NCBI RefSeq assembly: GCF_000196315.1
Contig: NC_014230.1
Location: 558,001-622,000 of the forward strand
Direction of reading: 5' to 3'
Source: Croceibacter atlanticus HTCC2559
GTDB lineage: Bacteria; Bacteroidota; Bacteroidia; Flavobacteriales; Flavobacteriaceae
DNA length: 64,000 bases
Below the pieces are notes generated by a model that saw only the letters and a list, made by a program, of their open reading frames with translations, was not told where the DNA came from and did not search any database. Below are positions 56,550-64,000 of this stretch, in pieces. Each line of letters begins with the position of its first letter. Position 1 is the stretch's first letter. Made by a program: the position numbers and the translations under genes.

Positions 56550-56637
56550 GTTTTTTAAGAAATTTTATGAAAATATGATTTATAGTTTTATATTTGACTG
56601 CTAATCATAAATAGATTATGTTAATGGCTAAAAAGTA

Positions 56638-56669
56638 TTTGCTCAATATCTATTAAGTTTATACTTTTG
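56638..56669 (+). promoter_or_regulatory. Full -33/-7 promoter for a short transcript
   Basis: TTTG at 56638-56641, a 20-base spacer and TACTTTTG at 56662-56669. This matches both parts of the Bacteroidota promoter consensus at the proper distance and is the best match seen in the window. Transcription should begin near 56675. Confidence 0.5.
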
Positions 56670-56674
56670 CCGAG

Positions 56675-56773
56675 CTTTTTTCGGAGTGGTTACTGAAAGG
56701 AGTGAATTTCATAATTTAAGATTTAGTTGGTTAATACAATTAAAAACTCCATCGGTAACGGTGGAGTTTTTTT
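56675..56773 (+). ncRNA. Candidate small RNA or leader RNA, about 100 nt
   Basis: A complete promoter lies just upstream and a strong terminator ends it, with no credible coding frame that belongs to this span alone. The open frame crossing it (from 56686) leads into the DUF3108 gene but encodes a non-family N-terminus ahead of a signal peptide. It could be a free-standing small RNA, a leader of the downstream operon with an attenuator, or the 3' end of hpd. No known riboswitch class is recognised. Confidence 0.3.
56742..56773 (+). terminator. Terminator of the candidate small RNA or of hpd
   Basis: A 13-pair hairpin with one G-U pair (56742-56754 and 56759-56771, GTAA loop) and seven T at 56767-56773, with more T after one C. 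Confidence 0.88.
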
Positions 56774-56780
56774 CTTTTTT

Positions 56781-56788
56781 TACCTTTG
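56781..56788 (+). promoter_or_regulatory. Candidate -7 box for the DUF3108 gene
   Basis: TACCTTTG, an exact TAnnTTTG match right after the terminator and 50 bases before the ATG at 56839. Confidence 0.42.
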
Positions 56789-56838
56789 GAACAGTAATTG
56801 TAAATCATCTTAAAAAGATCACTAAATCTTATAACCAC

Positions 56839-57609
56839 ATGAAGACTTTAATAGCATTTACATTACTCCTAACTACAACTGTATCAATTGCTCAGCAAAA
56901 AGCTTTCGACACTAATGAGTGGCTTCAATTTAGGATACATTATGGTTGGTTTAATGCTAGTGAGGCAACTTTAGAGGTTAAAGAAGACACCTATAAAGGA
57001 ACACCTGTTCACCATATTGTAGGCAAGGGAAAATCTACCGGATTATTGCATTTATTTTTTGAAGTAGACGATAATTACGAAACATACGTAGACAAAACCA
57101 ATGGCCAACCTTATAAATTTATTAGAAAAATAAATGAAGGCGGTCACACCAAGGATATTGAAATTAATTTTGACCACTCCAAAAACACTGCTTTAGTACA
57201 CAACAAAAAATACAACACTAAAAAAACATTCACCACAAAAGAAAAGGTGCATGACATGCTTTCTGCATTTTATTATCTTCGCAATAATTTAGACCCTACA
57301 ACCCTAACATCTGGCGAGGAGCAAACCCTAAATCTATTTTTCGACGAAGAAAATTTTAAGTTTAAACTTAAGTTTTTGGAACGCGAAACTATTAAGACCA
57401 AATTTGGAAAAATAAAATGTCTTAAATTTAGGCCCTACGTACAAGCAGGTCGTGTTTTTAAGGAGGAAGAAAGCTTAACATTTTGGGTTAGTGACGACCC
57501 TAATATGCTACCTATTAAAATAGAGGCAGACTTAGCTGTAGGTTCTTTAGAAGCAGACTTAAGTGCTTTTAAAGGTTTGAAACATCCGTTCCAGATTGTC
57601 GTTAATTAA
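56839..57609 (+). CDS. Secreted DUF3108 domain protein
   Basis: A 256-residue protein with a signal peptide (about 1-19, ending VSIAQ) and a body typical of DUF3108: WLQFRIHYGWFNASEATLEV, KGKSTGLLHLFFEVDDNYE, AFYYLRNN and the late LTFWVSDDPNMLPIKIE strand. These proteins are beta-rich and probably periplasmic or outer-membrane associated, with no known enzymatic role. The start at 56839 is chosen because a frame from 56686 adds 51 residues across a terminator. kynA follows after five bases, so the two share a transcript. Confidence 0.85.
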   Translation: MKTLIAFTLLLTTTVSIAQQKAFDTNEWLQFRIHYGWFNASEATLEVKEDTYKGTPVHHIVGKGKSTGLLHLFFEVDDNYETYVDKTNGQPYKFIRKINEGGHTKDIEINFDHSKNTALVHNKKYNTKKTFTTKEKVHDMLSAFYYLRNNLDPTTLTSGEEQTLNLFFDEENFKFKLKFLERETIKTKFGKIKCLKFRPYVQAGRVFKEEESLTFWVSDDPNMLPIKIEADLAVGSLEADLSAFKGLKHPFQIVVN

Positions 57610-57614
57610 AATAT

Positions 57615-58586
57615 ATGAGTAACATAGACCCTGAAATTGCCAAAAAAATAATTCAATTAGAAAAAAAGTTCAAGAACTCTGGGCAAGACATGGGTTCCTA
57701 TTTAGATGGTTTGTTGCACGAACGCTATCTTACCTATTGGGATTACATACATTTAGATACACTTCTTAGCCTACAAATACCTAAAACACATTTTCCAGAC
57801 GAAGAAATATTTATAGGCTATCACCAAATTACTGAACTCTACTTTAAGCTAATCATACATGAGCAAAAGCAAATCATAGATGACAAAGGCCAAAAGGCAG
57901 AGTTTTTTATTGAAAAAATTACACGAATAAATAGATATTTCAGAATTCTAATAGATTCTTTTGATGTTATGATTCGTGGTATGGAACGAGAGCAGTTTCT
58001 AAAGTTTAGAATGTCTTTATTACCTGCAAGCGGATTTCAATCTGCACAATTTAGAATGATCGAGGTTTATGCAACTCCACTAAATAACCTAGTACACCCT
58101 TCACTAAGAAAAGATTTAGAAACTTCTGAAGATATTGAGAACCTATACGAACAATTGTATTGGAAACGTGGAGCAACAGATTTAAAAACAAAAGAGAAAA
58201 CCTTAACACTTAAACAATTTGAATACCGTTATACACCTCGTTTTATAAGAATTGCCAACGAAGTAAAAGGACAAACTATTTTTCATAAATATGAAGAGCT
58301 TCCAAAGTCTGAAAAACAAAATAAAAAACTTATTGAAGCGTTAAAAAACTTAGACCTAAACGCAAATGTAAACTGGAATCTTATGCATATGGGTGCAGCC
58401 TATAGGTATTTAGACAAAGAAGGCAGTGCCATACAAGCTACAGGAGGCACCAACTGGAAGCAGTTTTTGCCACCAAGCTTTCAAAAGATTGTATTCTTCC
58501 CGTCACTCTGGACAGAAGAAGAGCTAGACAATTGGGGACAAGAATGGGTAGAACATTTATTTAACACAGAAAAAATTAAGCATTGA
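57615..58586 (+). CDS. kynA: Tryptophan 2,3-dioxygenase
   Basis: A haem enzyme that oxidises tryptophan to N-formylkynurenine, the first step of the kynurenine pathway. The 323-residue protein has the family opening TYWDYIHLDTLLSLQ, the active-site segment IGYHQITELYFKLIIHE, MIRGMEREQFLKFR with the substrate Arg, and the C-terminal haem-side NWNLMHMGAAYRY and TGGTNWKQFLPP. The later pathway gene nbaC is at 18727. Its stop overlaps the TTG start of the M23 peptidase by three bases. Confidence 0.96.
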   Translation: MSNIDPEIAKKIIQLEKKFKNSGQDMGSYLDGLLHERYLTYWDYIHLDTLLSLQIPKTHFPDEEIFIGYHQITELYFKLIIHEQKQIIDDKGQKAEFFIEKITRINRYFRILIDSFDVMIRGMEREQFLKFRMSLLPASGFQSAQFRMIEVYATPLNNLVHPSLRKDLETSEDIENLYEQLYWKRGATDLKTKEKTLTLKQFEYRYTPRFIRIANEVKGQTIFHKYEELPKSEKQNKKLIEALKNLDLNANVNWNLMHMGAAYRYLDKEGSAIQATGGTNWKQFLPPSFQKIVFFPSLWTEEELDNWGQEWVEHLFNTEKIKH

Positions 58587-59836
58587 AACACCTCTTATCA
58601 CTTTTCGCATTAATTTTAATTTTAAGCTCTTGCGGAAACGAGCCTAAACCTGAAACAGAACCAATGGCCATTGCTCCAAAACCAATCGTTAAGGAATATG
58701 GCTTTAATACAGAAGAGTATGAATTTGTAAGAGATACCGTAAAATCTGGTGACACTTTTGGTACTATATTAGACGCTCATGGCGTTCCTGCCCAAACAGT
58801 GTTTAACATTACAAACTCTGTAAAAGAAACATTTAATCCAGCTCGAATAGGCATAGGAAGACCTTATGCTATATTAAAATCTAAAGACACCTCCCAAACT
58901 GCACAAGCTTTTATATATGAAAATGACAAGGTAGATTATACTGTTGTTAATTTTTCAGATAGTATTGGCGCGTATAAAGGTCAAAAAAAATTAACGGTAG
59001 TAGAAAAAGAAGCTACAGGCATCATAAACAGTTCGCTATCAAAAACTATGGAAGATAGCGGCCTAAGTGTTGTGCTTGCTTACAAAATGGCAGATGTCTA
59101 TGCTTGGACTATAGATTTCTTAAGATTACAAGAAGGCGATAGATTTAAAGTTATTTATGAAGAAAAGTATATAAATGACACTATATATGCCGAATTGGGA
59201 AGCGTTAAAGCTGTTTATTTTGAGCATAGAGGCGAACCGTTTTATGCGTTTAATTTTAAGCATGACTCAATTATTGGTCAGCGAGAATATTATGATGAAG
59301 AGGCAAATAACCTAAGACGTGCTTTCCTAAAAGCACCTGTGCAGTTTAGTAGGATTTCTTCAAGATTCAATTTAAAAAGGCGAATTAAATATTACGGGTA
59401 TAAACTAAGGCCTCATAGAGGTACAGATTATGCAGCAAGTGTTGGCACTCCTATTTTAGCTACAGCAGATGGCGTAGTAACCAAATCTGAATATAGAGGC
59501 GGAAATGGAAACTATGTAAAATTAAGGCACAACTCTACCTATGAAACACAGTATTTACATATGAAAAAACGTAAAGTTAACGTTGGTCAATATGTAAAAC
59601 AAGGAGATGTTATAGGTTGGGTAGGTATGACCGGAAATACTGGCGGACCTCATGTTTGTTACCGTTTCTGGAAAAATGGCGTACAAGTAGATCCTTTAAA
59701 ACAAGACTTACCTAGTGCAGAGCCTTTAGAGGAAGCATTAAGAACAGAATATTTTATGCATATAGACGACTTAAAACGTCGTTTAGATGCATTAGAATTT
59801 AAAGAAGAGAACACAAACATCATAGCAAAACTATAA
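58583..59836 (+). CDS. M23 family metallopeptidase lipoprotein, TTG start
   Basis: A 417-residue peptidoglycan endopeptidase-like lipoprotein. It starts with TTG at 58583 overlapping the kynA stop (TTGA), and the signal peptide ends LILSSC (Cys17). The N-terminal half has a LysM/OapA-like region with KSGDTFGTILDAHGV. The peptidase domain has HRGTDYAAS (HxxxD), QYLHMKKRKV and GPHVCYRFWKNG. The last motif is normally HxH, and its second His, a zinc ligand, is Cys here. It may still bind zinc through Cys. It probably acts in the periplasm on peptide cross-links. Confidence 0.9.
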   Translation: MKHLLSLFALILILSSCGNEPKPETEPMAIAPKPIVKEYGFNTEEYEFVRDTVKSGDTFGTILDAHGVPAQTVFNITNSVKETFNPARIGIGRPYAILKSKDTSQTAQAFIYENDKVDYTVVNFSDSIGAYKGQKKLTVVEKEATGIINSSLSKTMEDSGLSVVLAYKMADVYAWTIDFLRLQEGDRFKVIYEEKYINDTIYAELGSVKAVYFEHRGEPFYAFNFKHDSIIGQREYYDEEANNLRRAFLKAPVQFSRISSRFNLKRRIKYYGYKLRPHRGTDYAASVGTPILATADGVVTKSEYRGGNGNYVKLRHNSTYETQYLHMKKRKVNVGQYVKQGDVIGWVGMTGNTGGPHVCYRFWKNGVQVDPLKQDLPSAEPLEEALRTEYFMHIDDLKRRLDALEFKEENTNIIAKL

Positions 59837-59849
59837 CCAACCAGAACTT

Positions 59850-60293
59850 ATGGAAATCATTAAATTTATTCACTCCTATTGGGCATATCTAGTCGTAATT
59901 GTGGTAACTGTTGCCACTATAAATGCAGTAATAGGTTACGTTACAAAACGAGAATTTGTACCACGAGATTTTAGACTCGCATTATTTGCTTTAATTGTAA
60001 CGCATATTCAATTTTTAATTGGCTTTGTTTTATTCTTTGTTAGTGATAAGGTAAGGTGGTTTGATAGTGATACAGAGGTTTCAACAATTATGAAAAACTC
60101 AGATCTAAGATTGTACAATCTCGAACATCCATTAGTAATGATACTCACTGTTGTTTTTATTACAGTTGGTTATTCTAAACATAAGAAAAAGCTTACCAGC
60201 ACGCCAAAACTTAAGATGTTAGCTATATTCTATACGTTAGCACTTATTCTATTACTTTCTCGAATTCCTTGGAGTTCTTGGTTAACATTTTAA
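59850..60293 (+). CDS. Four-helix membrane protein, function unknown
   Basis: A 147-residue inner-membrane protein with four hydrophobic helices (about 11-30, 43-64, 92-111 and 122-141). It begins MEIIKFIHSYWAYLVVIVV and has HPLVMILTVVFITVGYSKH. Several His (H8, H51, H94, H110) lie near helices, which explains why relatives have been called cytochrome b-like, but no clear haem-ligand pair is proven. It follows the M23 gene by 13 bases and is close to the TlpA-like gene. Confidence 0.65.
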   Translation: MEIIKFIHSYWAYLVVIVVTVATINAVIGYVTKREFVPRDFRLALFALIVTHIQFLIGFVLFFVSDKVRWFDSDTEVSTIMKNSDLRLYNLEHPLVMILTVVFITVGYSKHKKKLTSTPKLKMLAIFYTLALILLLSRIPWSSWLTF

Positions 60294-60304
60294 TTAATCC
60301 ATTT

Positions 60305-61678
60305 ATGAAGTATTTTATCTTAAGTTTAGTAGCAATTGTAATTGTATCCTGTGCTACAGAAAATAAACAACATACAATAGTAAGTGGTACGCTAACAAAC
60401 AACTCTAAAGATATCGTTGCCGTTAATGGTCATGGAGAAGCTTACGAACTAAAGGTTGATAAAGAAGGTAATTTTAAGGATACCTTAAACATTTCAGCAA
60501 ATGGTTACTATTACTTTTTTGCAGGAAGAGAGCGCACAACAATATACCTTGAAAAAGGAAAAACCTTAAATGTAACTGTAAATACAGATGAGTTTGATGA
60601 AACTATAAATTATAGCGGAGATCTTGCAAATGAAAATAATTATCTGGCTGCTAAATATCTTTATAATGAAGCCAATAGAGACATGCAATCTCTTTACGCT
60701 AAAGAAGAAGCTCAATTTAAGAATGCACTATCAAGCTCCAGCAAAAGTTATGACAGCATCTTAAGTGCAAACAATGTTACAAACACTGCATTTCTTGAGT
60801 TAGAAAAAGACGATATAAGATACGCAGAAGCAGGTAATATTTTAAATTATGAAACCTATCATAAATACGCGACTAAAAATGATTCATTTAAAGTTTCGGA
60901 AGGGTTTTATAGCTCAGTAAAAGATTTAAATTACAAGGATACTCTTGCATATAAAAACTCAGAAGTTTACAGAGGGTTAGTGGCTACTCATTTAAACACC
61001 ATTATTTCTAAAAAACAAGAAGAAGATAGCACAGCAAACTACAGTGTTACTTTTGTTGAAACAGTTAATGATGAATATGCTAATGGTACTATTAAAGACA
61101 ATGTACTTACCAATTATCTAAGCGGTTATGGTTTAAGACCAGATGAGCATTTAGAGAAAATTTACTCAACGTATATTAGCACAAATCCTACTAAAGAAAA
61201 CCTAGAAAAGGTTAACAAGCGCTATAATGTTTTAAAGGATATTACTCCTGGTAAAATTTCACCAGAGTTTAGTTTTGAAAATATAGATGGCTCAACTACA
61301 AGTTTAAAAGACTTAAGCGGTAATTATGTTTATATAGATGTTTGGGCAACTTGGTGCGGACCTTGTATCGCAGAAATACCATCATTAAAGCAAGTTGAAA
61401 AAGACTATCATGGGCAACCAGTTAAGTTTGTTAGTATTTCCATAGATAATGAAAAGGACAAACAAAAATGGAAGGCAATGATTGAAGAAAAGGACTTACA
61501 AGGCATACAATTATTTGCAGATAACAATTGGGAATCTAAGTTTGTTCAGGATTATGGTATTCAAGGTATCCCAAGATTTATCTTGATAGATAAGAAAGGT
61601 CATATTGTATCTGCAGATGCACCTAGACCTTCTAATCCAGAATTAAGAACAAAGCTTGATACATTGCTAAAATCTTAA
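60305..61678 (+). CDS. TlpA-like thioredoxin-fold lipoprotein
   Basis: A 457-residue lipoprotein: signal peptide ending IVIVSC, an N-terminal beta-rich DUF4369-like domain (about 20-120), a helical middle, and a C-terminal thioredoxin domain of the AhpC/TSA-Redoxin type with VWATWCGPCIAEIP (CxxC) and cis-Pro region QGIPRFILID. It is expected in the periplasm as a thiol-disulfide oxidoreductase. The start at 60305 is preferred over the upstream in-frame ATG at 60269 because the signal peptide begins there. A bidirectional terminator follows. Confidence 0.9.
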   Translation: MKYFILSLVAIVIVSCATENKQHTIVSGTLTNNSKDIVAVNGHGEAYELKVDKEGNFKDTLNISANGYYYFFAGRERTTIYLEKGKTLNVTVNTDEFDETINYSGDLANENNYLAAKYLYNEANRDMQSLYAKEEAQFKNALSSSSKSYDSILSANNVTNTAFLELEKDDIRYAEAGNILNYETYHKYATKNDSFKVSEGFYSSVKDLNYKDTLAYKNSEVYRGLVATHLNTIISKKQEEDSTANYSVTFVETVNDEYANGTIKDNVLTNYLSGYGLRPDEHLEKIYSTYISTNPTKENLEKVNKRYNVLKDITPGKISPEFSFENIDGSTTSLKDLSGNYVYIDVWATWCGPCIAEIPSLKQVEKDYHGQPVKFVSISIDNEKDKQKWKAMIEEKDLQGIQLFADNNWESKFVQDYGIQGIPRFILIDKKGHIVSADAPRPSNPELRTKLDTLLKS

Positions 61679-61700
61679 TCTGTTAATTAATTATATTATT

Positions 61701-61738
61701 AAAAAAGCCCTTTTGAAATACATCAAAAGGGCTTTTTT
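61701..61738. terminator. Bidirectional terminator
   Basis: A 16-base perfect inverted repeat (61701-61716 and 61723-61738, six-base loop) with A residues at the left end and T at the right. It serves the TlpA-like gene on the plus strand and the endonuclease-family gene on the minus strand. Confidence 0.92.
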
Positions 61739-61753
61739 ATTTGAGTTTATTCT

Positions 61754-62833
61754 TTAATTTACTTCTTTAATCAAGTAAACATAAACCGGAAAGTGGTCAC
61801 TAAATCCGTTTGTAAAACCACCATCGCTCCAACTTCTAAAAGGATATCCTTTGTAACGTCCTCTTGGATTAGCTAAGTAGTTTTTATTATAAATTCCCAC
61901 TTTGTAAAACCTGTAAGAAGAAAAATCTTCATCTAATAATGGCTTAGACATAATCATTTGGTCAAATAAATTCCAACCATCTCTATAGGCTAAAGTACCA
62001 ATACCTTGCTTAAACAAATCCATCATAGGATTATAAAGATCTTTAGTTTCTAAATTTTCTTTTTCGTCTTTAGCGCCAAGAACTTTAGTCACACTTGTAT
62101 TTGTAGGGTCATCATTTAAATCTCCCATAGTGATAATCTTAGCATAAGGGTTTACCGCTTGTAAAGAATCAATAATACTCTTGTTTAAAGCTGCAGCCTT
62201 TTCTCTTTTGTATCTACTACGTGCCTCACCACCACTTCTCGATGGCCAGTGATTTACAATAAAATTCATTTCATCTCCATCTAATAAACCGGTTACTAAT
62301 AACTGGTCTCTAGTATATACACGTTTTTCAGGATCATTATTATCGTAAATTAACAACTCATGATTTGTAGCGCTCTGTAGCTTAAATAAGTCTTTTTGGT
62401 ATAAAAGAGCAACATCAATACCACGTCTGTCTGGAGAATCATAATGAGCTATACCATAATTTTTTTCGACTAATCCTGGCTGATTCACTAGATCTTCTAA
62501 AACTTTTCTGTTCTCCATTTCACATAAACCCACTATTGCTGGAGAGTTTTTAGCTACATCTGCACCTATTTCAGAAATTACCTTAGCCATATTAGCTAAC
62601 TTACTTTGGTAAGCTTGCTCCCTATCGTTTTGCATTTCCATTATAGGACTAGCCTCATCATTCTTTTCTGTATCGTCCTCTGTATCAAATAAGTTCTCTA
62701 AATTGTAAAAAGCTACCGTTAACACATTGTATTTTTTTTCAGTTGAAACTTTGCTTTCAGTAGTTGCAACTTTAGAGCTACCGCAACTAAATGCAAGACA
62801 GGCAATTAGGAAGATTGTAATTTTAGTTTTCAT
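61754..62833 (-). CDS. Endonuclease/exonuclease/phosphatase family lipoprotein
   Basis: A 359-residue protein with a lipoprotein signal peptide ending LAFSC (Cys17). The EEP-fold motifs follow: AFYNLENLFD (metal Asn and Glu region), VGLCEMENR (catalytic Glu), VNHWPSRSGG, TMGDLNDDP and the C-terminal SDHFPVYVYL (SDH). These are the motifs of secreted DNase/phosphatase-like enzymes. Substrate may be nucleic acid or a phosphate ester; sequence does not tell. It is divergent from the TonB receptor gene with paired -7 boxes between. Confidence 0.88.
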   Translation of the reverse strand: MKTKITIFLIACLAFSCGSSKVATTESKVSTEKKYNVLTVAFYNLENLFDTEDDTEKNDEASPIMEMQNDREQAYQSKLANMAKVISEIGADVAKNSPAIVGLCEMENRKVLEDLVNQPGLVEKNYGIAHYDSPDRRGIDVALLYQKDLFKLQSATNHELLIYDNNDPEKRVYTRDQLLVTGLLDGDEMNFIVNHWPSRSGGEARSRYKREKAAALNKSIIDSLQAVNPYAKIITMGDLNDDPTNTSVTKVLGAKDEKENLETKDLYNPMMDLFKQGIGTLAYRDGWNLFDQMIMSKPLLDEDFSSYRFYKVGIYNKNYLANPRGRYKGYPFRSWSDGGFTNGFSDHFPVYVYLIKEVN

Positions 62834-62876
62834 AGTTTATATTATATTAATGTAAAGCCTTGTTCAAAATAAGCGT

Positions 62877-62884
62877 CAAAAGTA
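62877..62884 (-). promoter_or_regulatory. Candidate -7 box for the EEP gene
   Basis: The minus strand reads TACTTTTG, an exact TAnnTTTG match 43 bases before the ATG. Confidence 0.42.
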
Positions 62885-62904
62885 AGAATTAAGCAAGAAT
62901 AATG

Positions 62905-62912
62905 TACATTTG
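62905..62912 (+). promoter_or_regulatory. Candidate -7 box for the TonB receptor
   Basis: TACATTTG, an exact TAnnTTTG match 41 bases before the ATG at 62954, divergent from the minus-strand box at 62877-62884. Confidence 0.42.
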
Positions 62913-62953
62913 CCGTCCCTTAATAATAATTTCTTAATCTAAAACATGTATTA

Positions 62954-64000
62954 ATGAGGCACTTACTACGTAAAACCCACATTGTATTTGTATTTATGTT
63001 TACACTTAGCCTTACGGCGTTTGCTCAGCAAACTGTTGTACAAGGTAAAGCTGTAGATGGCGTTACAAATGAAAATGTACCAGATGTTACAGTTACAATT
63101 GAAAACTCTAACATCGAAACTCAAACTGATGGTTTAGGAGAATTTTCTTTTGATGCTAGCCGAGTAATTGGAGAACAAGTCATTGTTCTTTACAAGCAAG
63201 GTTACACAACAAAGCGTTTTCCTATTACTATTAATGAAGGCGAAACCCTTAATTTAGATGTCCTTTCTATGGATATTGATATTAATGAGGAACAACTTCA
63301 AATCGGAACCATTTCATTATCTGACAACGAGCTTGATCAAGATAACGAAAACACTGCATTTAACATCTCTGGATTATTACAAGCCTCTAGAGACATATTT
63401 TTAAATGCTGCTGCTTATGATTTTAGTGCAACATTTTTTAGACCTCGTGGTTTAGATAACCAGTTTGGTGAAGTTCTTATTAATGGTCTTAATATGAACA
63501 AGCAATTTAGCGGTCGTCCACAATGGGGAAATTGGGGTGGCTTAAATGATGTTCAACGTAACCAGGAATTCTCAATGGGCTTATCTGCTAACGAGTATTC
63601 TTTTGGTGGTCCTGCAGGAACTACAAATATTATAATGAGAGCTTCTAAGTATCGTGAAGGTGGTCGTGTATCTTATGCAACTGCTAACCGTAGTTATACG
63701 GGTCGTGTTATGGGTAGCTATAGCTCTGGTTTACAATCTAACGGTTGGGCTTATACTGTTTTAGCATCTAGACGTTTTGGTGATGAAGGTTACATAGACG
63801 GTACTTTTTATGACGCTAACTCTGTGTTCTTAGCTGTTGAAAAGAAAATAAATGACAATCATAGCTTAAACCTTGCTGCTTGGTATACACCAAACAGAAG
63901 AGGTCGTTCTACAGCTATTACAGAAGAAGTACACAACCTTAAAGGTCGTGAGTACAACCCACTTTGGGGTTACCAAGACGGTGAAATAAGAAACACAAGA
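62954..64000 (+). CDS. TonB-dependent receptor, 3' partial
   Basis: The frame is open from the ATG at 62954 to the end of the window (349 codons) and continues beyond it. The protein starts with a signal peptide (about 1-25, ending LTAFAQ). A carboxypeptidase-like regulatory domain follows (VVQGKAVDGVTNENVPDVTV to about residue 115). Next is a plug domain with FRPRGLDNQFGEVLINGLNM and FGGPAGTTNIIMRAS, and then barrel strands such as GRVMGSYSSGLQSNGWAYTV. This is the layout of Bacteroidota outer-membrane TonB receptors. The ligand is unknown. Confidence 0.88.
   Translation, partial: MRHLLRKTHIVFVFMFTLSLTAFAQQTVVQGKAVDGVTNENVPDVTVTIENSNIETQTDGLGEFSFDASRVIGEQVIVLYKQGYTTKRFPITINEGETLNLDVLSMDIDINEEQLQIGTISLSDNELDQDNENTAFNISGLLQASRDIFLNAAAYDFSATFFRPRGLDNQFGEVLINGLNMNKQFSGRPQWGNWGGLNDVQRNQEFSMGLSANEYSFGGPAGTTNIIMRASKYREGGRVSYATANRSYTGRVMGSYSSGLQSNGWAYTVLASRRFGDEGYIDGTFYDANSVFLAVEKKINDNHSLNLAAWYTPNRRGRSTAITEEVHNLKGREYNPLWGYQDGEIRNTR

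Noticed and set aside
56686-56838. Coding extension of the DUF3108 gene
   Set aside because: It would be translated across a strong terminator hairpin and precede the signal peptide at 56839.
1-64000. tRNA, rRNA, CRISPR, insertion sequence, prophage or replication origin
   Set aside because: None seen on either strand: no cloverleaf-like segment, repeat array, transposase or integrase frame, or dnaA-box cluster was noticed by reading.

Overview
The window is a gene-dense, AT-rich chromosomal segment from a member of the Flavobacteriaceae (Bacteroidota). The evidence is the gene content: a PorZ-type protein with a C-terminal type IX secretion signal, TonB-dependent receptors, Asp-rich lipoprotein N-termini, DUF-type flavobacterial proteins and the fabH-accB-accC order. 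Exact matches to the Bacteroidota -7 promoter box (TAnnTTTG) lie just upstream of many genes. The genus cannot be fixed from the sequence alone. I see no rRNA, tRNA, CRISPR array, insertion sequence or prophage, and no intergenic gap reaches 300 bases.

Layout. 1-2.8 kb: fatty-acid initiation genes fabH (cut at its 5' end), accB and accC, closed by a strong terminator. 2.9-5.7 kb: a flavin amine oxidase-like protein, the transglycosylase mtgA, an orphan Vsr endonuclease and a GreA/B-like protein. 5.7-13.3 kb (minus): a lone ABC ATPase, a prolyl oligopeptidase lipoprotein, two DoxX proteins, asd, mscL, and the alr-tdk pair. 13.4-15.3 kb (plus): an unknown protein, a DoxX-like protein and rsmI. 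15.3-19.3 kb (minus): an M1 aminopeptidase, an ALDH7-type dehydrogenase and 3-hydroxyanthranilate dioxygenase. 19.35-23.3 kb (plus): a compact cassette of two RimK-type ATP-grasp ligases around a retropepsin-like protease, then an aspartoacylase-like hydrolase and 5-formyl-THF cyclo-ligase. 23.3-36.8 kb (minus): lspA, an adhesin-like protein, a DksA-like protein, ileS, a TonB receptor, recO, porZ, a GT39-like membrane protein and gdhA. 36.9-46.8 kb: mixed single genes, including a Cys/Met lyase, DinB, ArsC-like, EamA, SnoaL-like, a flavin monooxygenase-like protein, a small unlisted membrane protein, a Cys-tailed DoxX protein and mfd. 46.9-50.3 kb (plus): two lipocalin-like lipoproteins, a disulfide-reductase-like flavoprotein and a secreted protein. 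50.3-54 kb (minus): a TspO-like protein and polA. 54.2-61.7 kb (plus): aromatic amino-acid catabolism (hmgA, hpd, kynA) mixed with a DUF3108 protein, an M23 peptidase, a membrane protein and a TlpA-like thioredoxin. 61.7-64 kb: a secreted endonuclease/phosphatase-family lipoprotein and a TonB-dependent receptor that runs off the window.

Themes. Tyrosine breakdown (hpd, hmgA) and tryptophan breakdown (kynA, and haao about 38 kb away) are both represented. Cell-envelope functions recur: lspA, porZ, the GT39-like protein, mtgA, the M23 peptidase, mscL and alr. The most intriguing unit is the RimK/protease/RimK/aspartoacylase cassette, which looks like a make-and-trim peptide-tagging module. Also notable are a possible short RNA gene with its own promoter and terminator (56.64-56.77 kb), a 49-residue membrane protein with a TTG start, and several metalloproteins that have lost or changed canonical metal ligands (Tdk, DksA-like, M23 peptidase).
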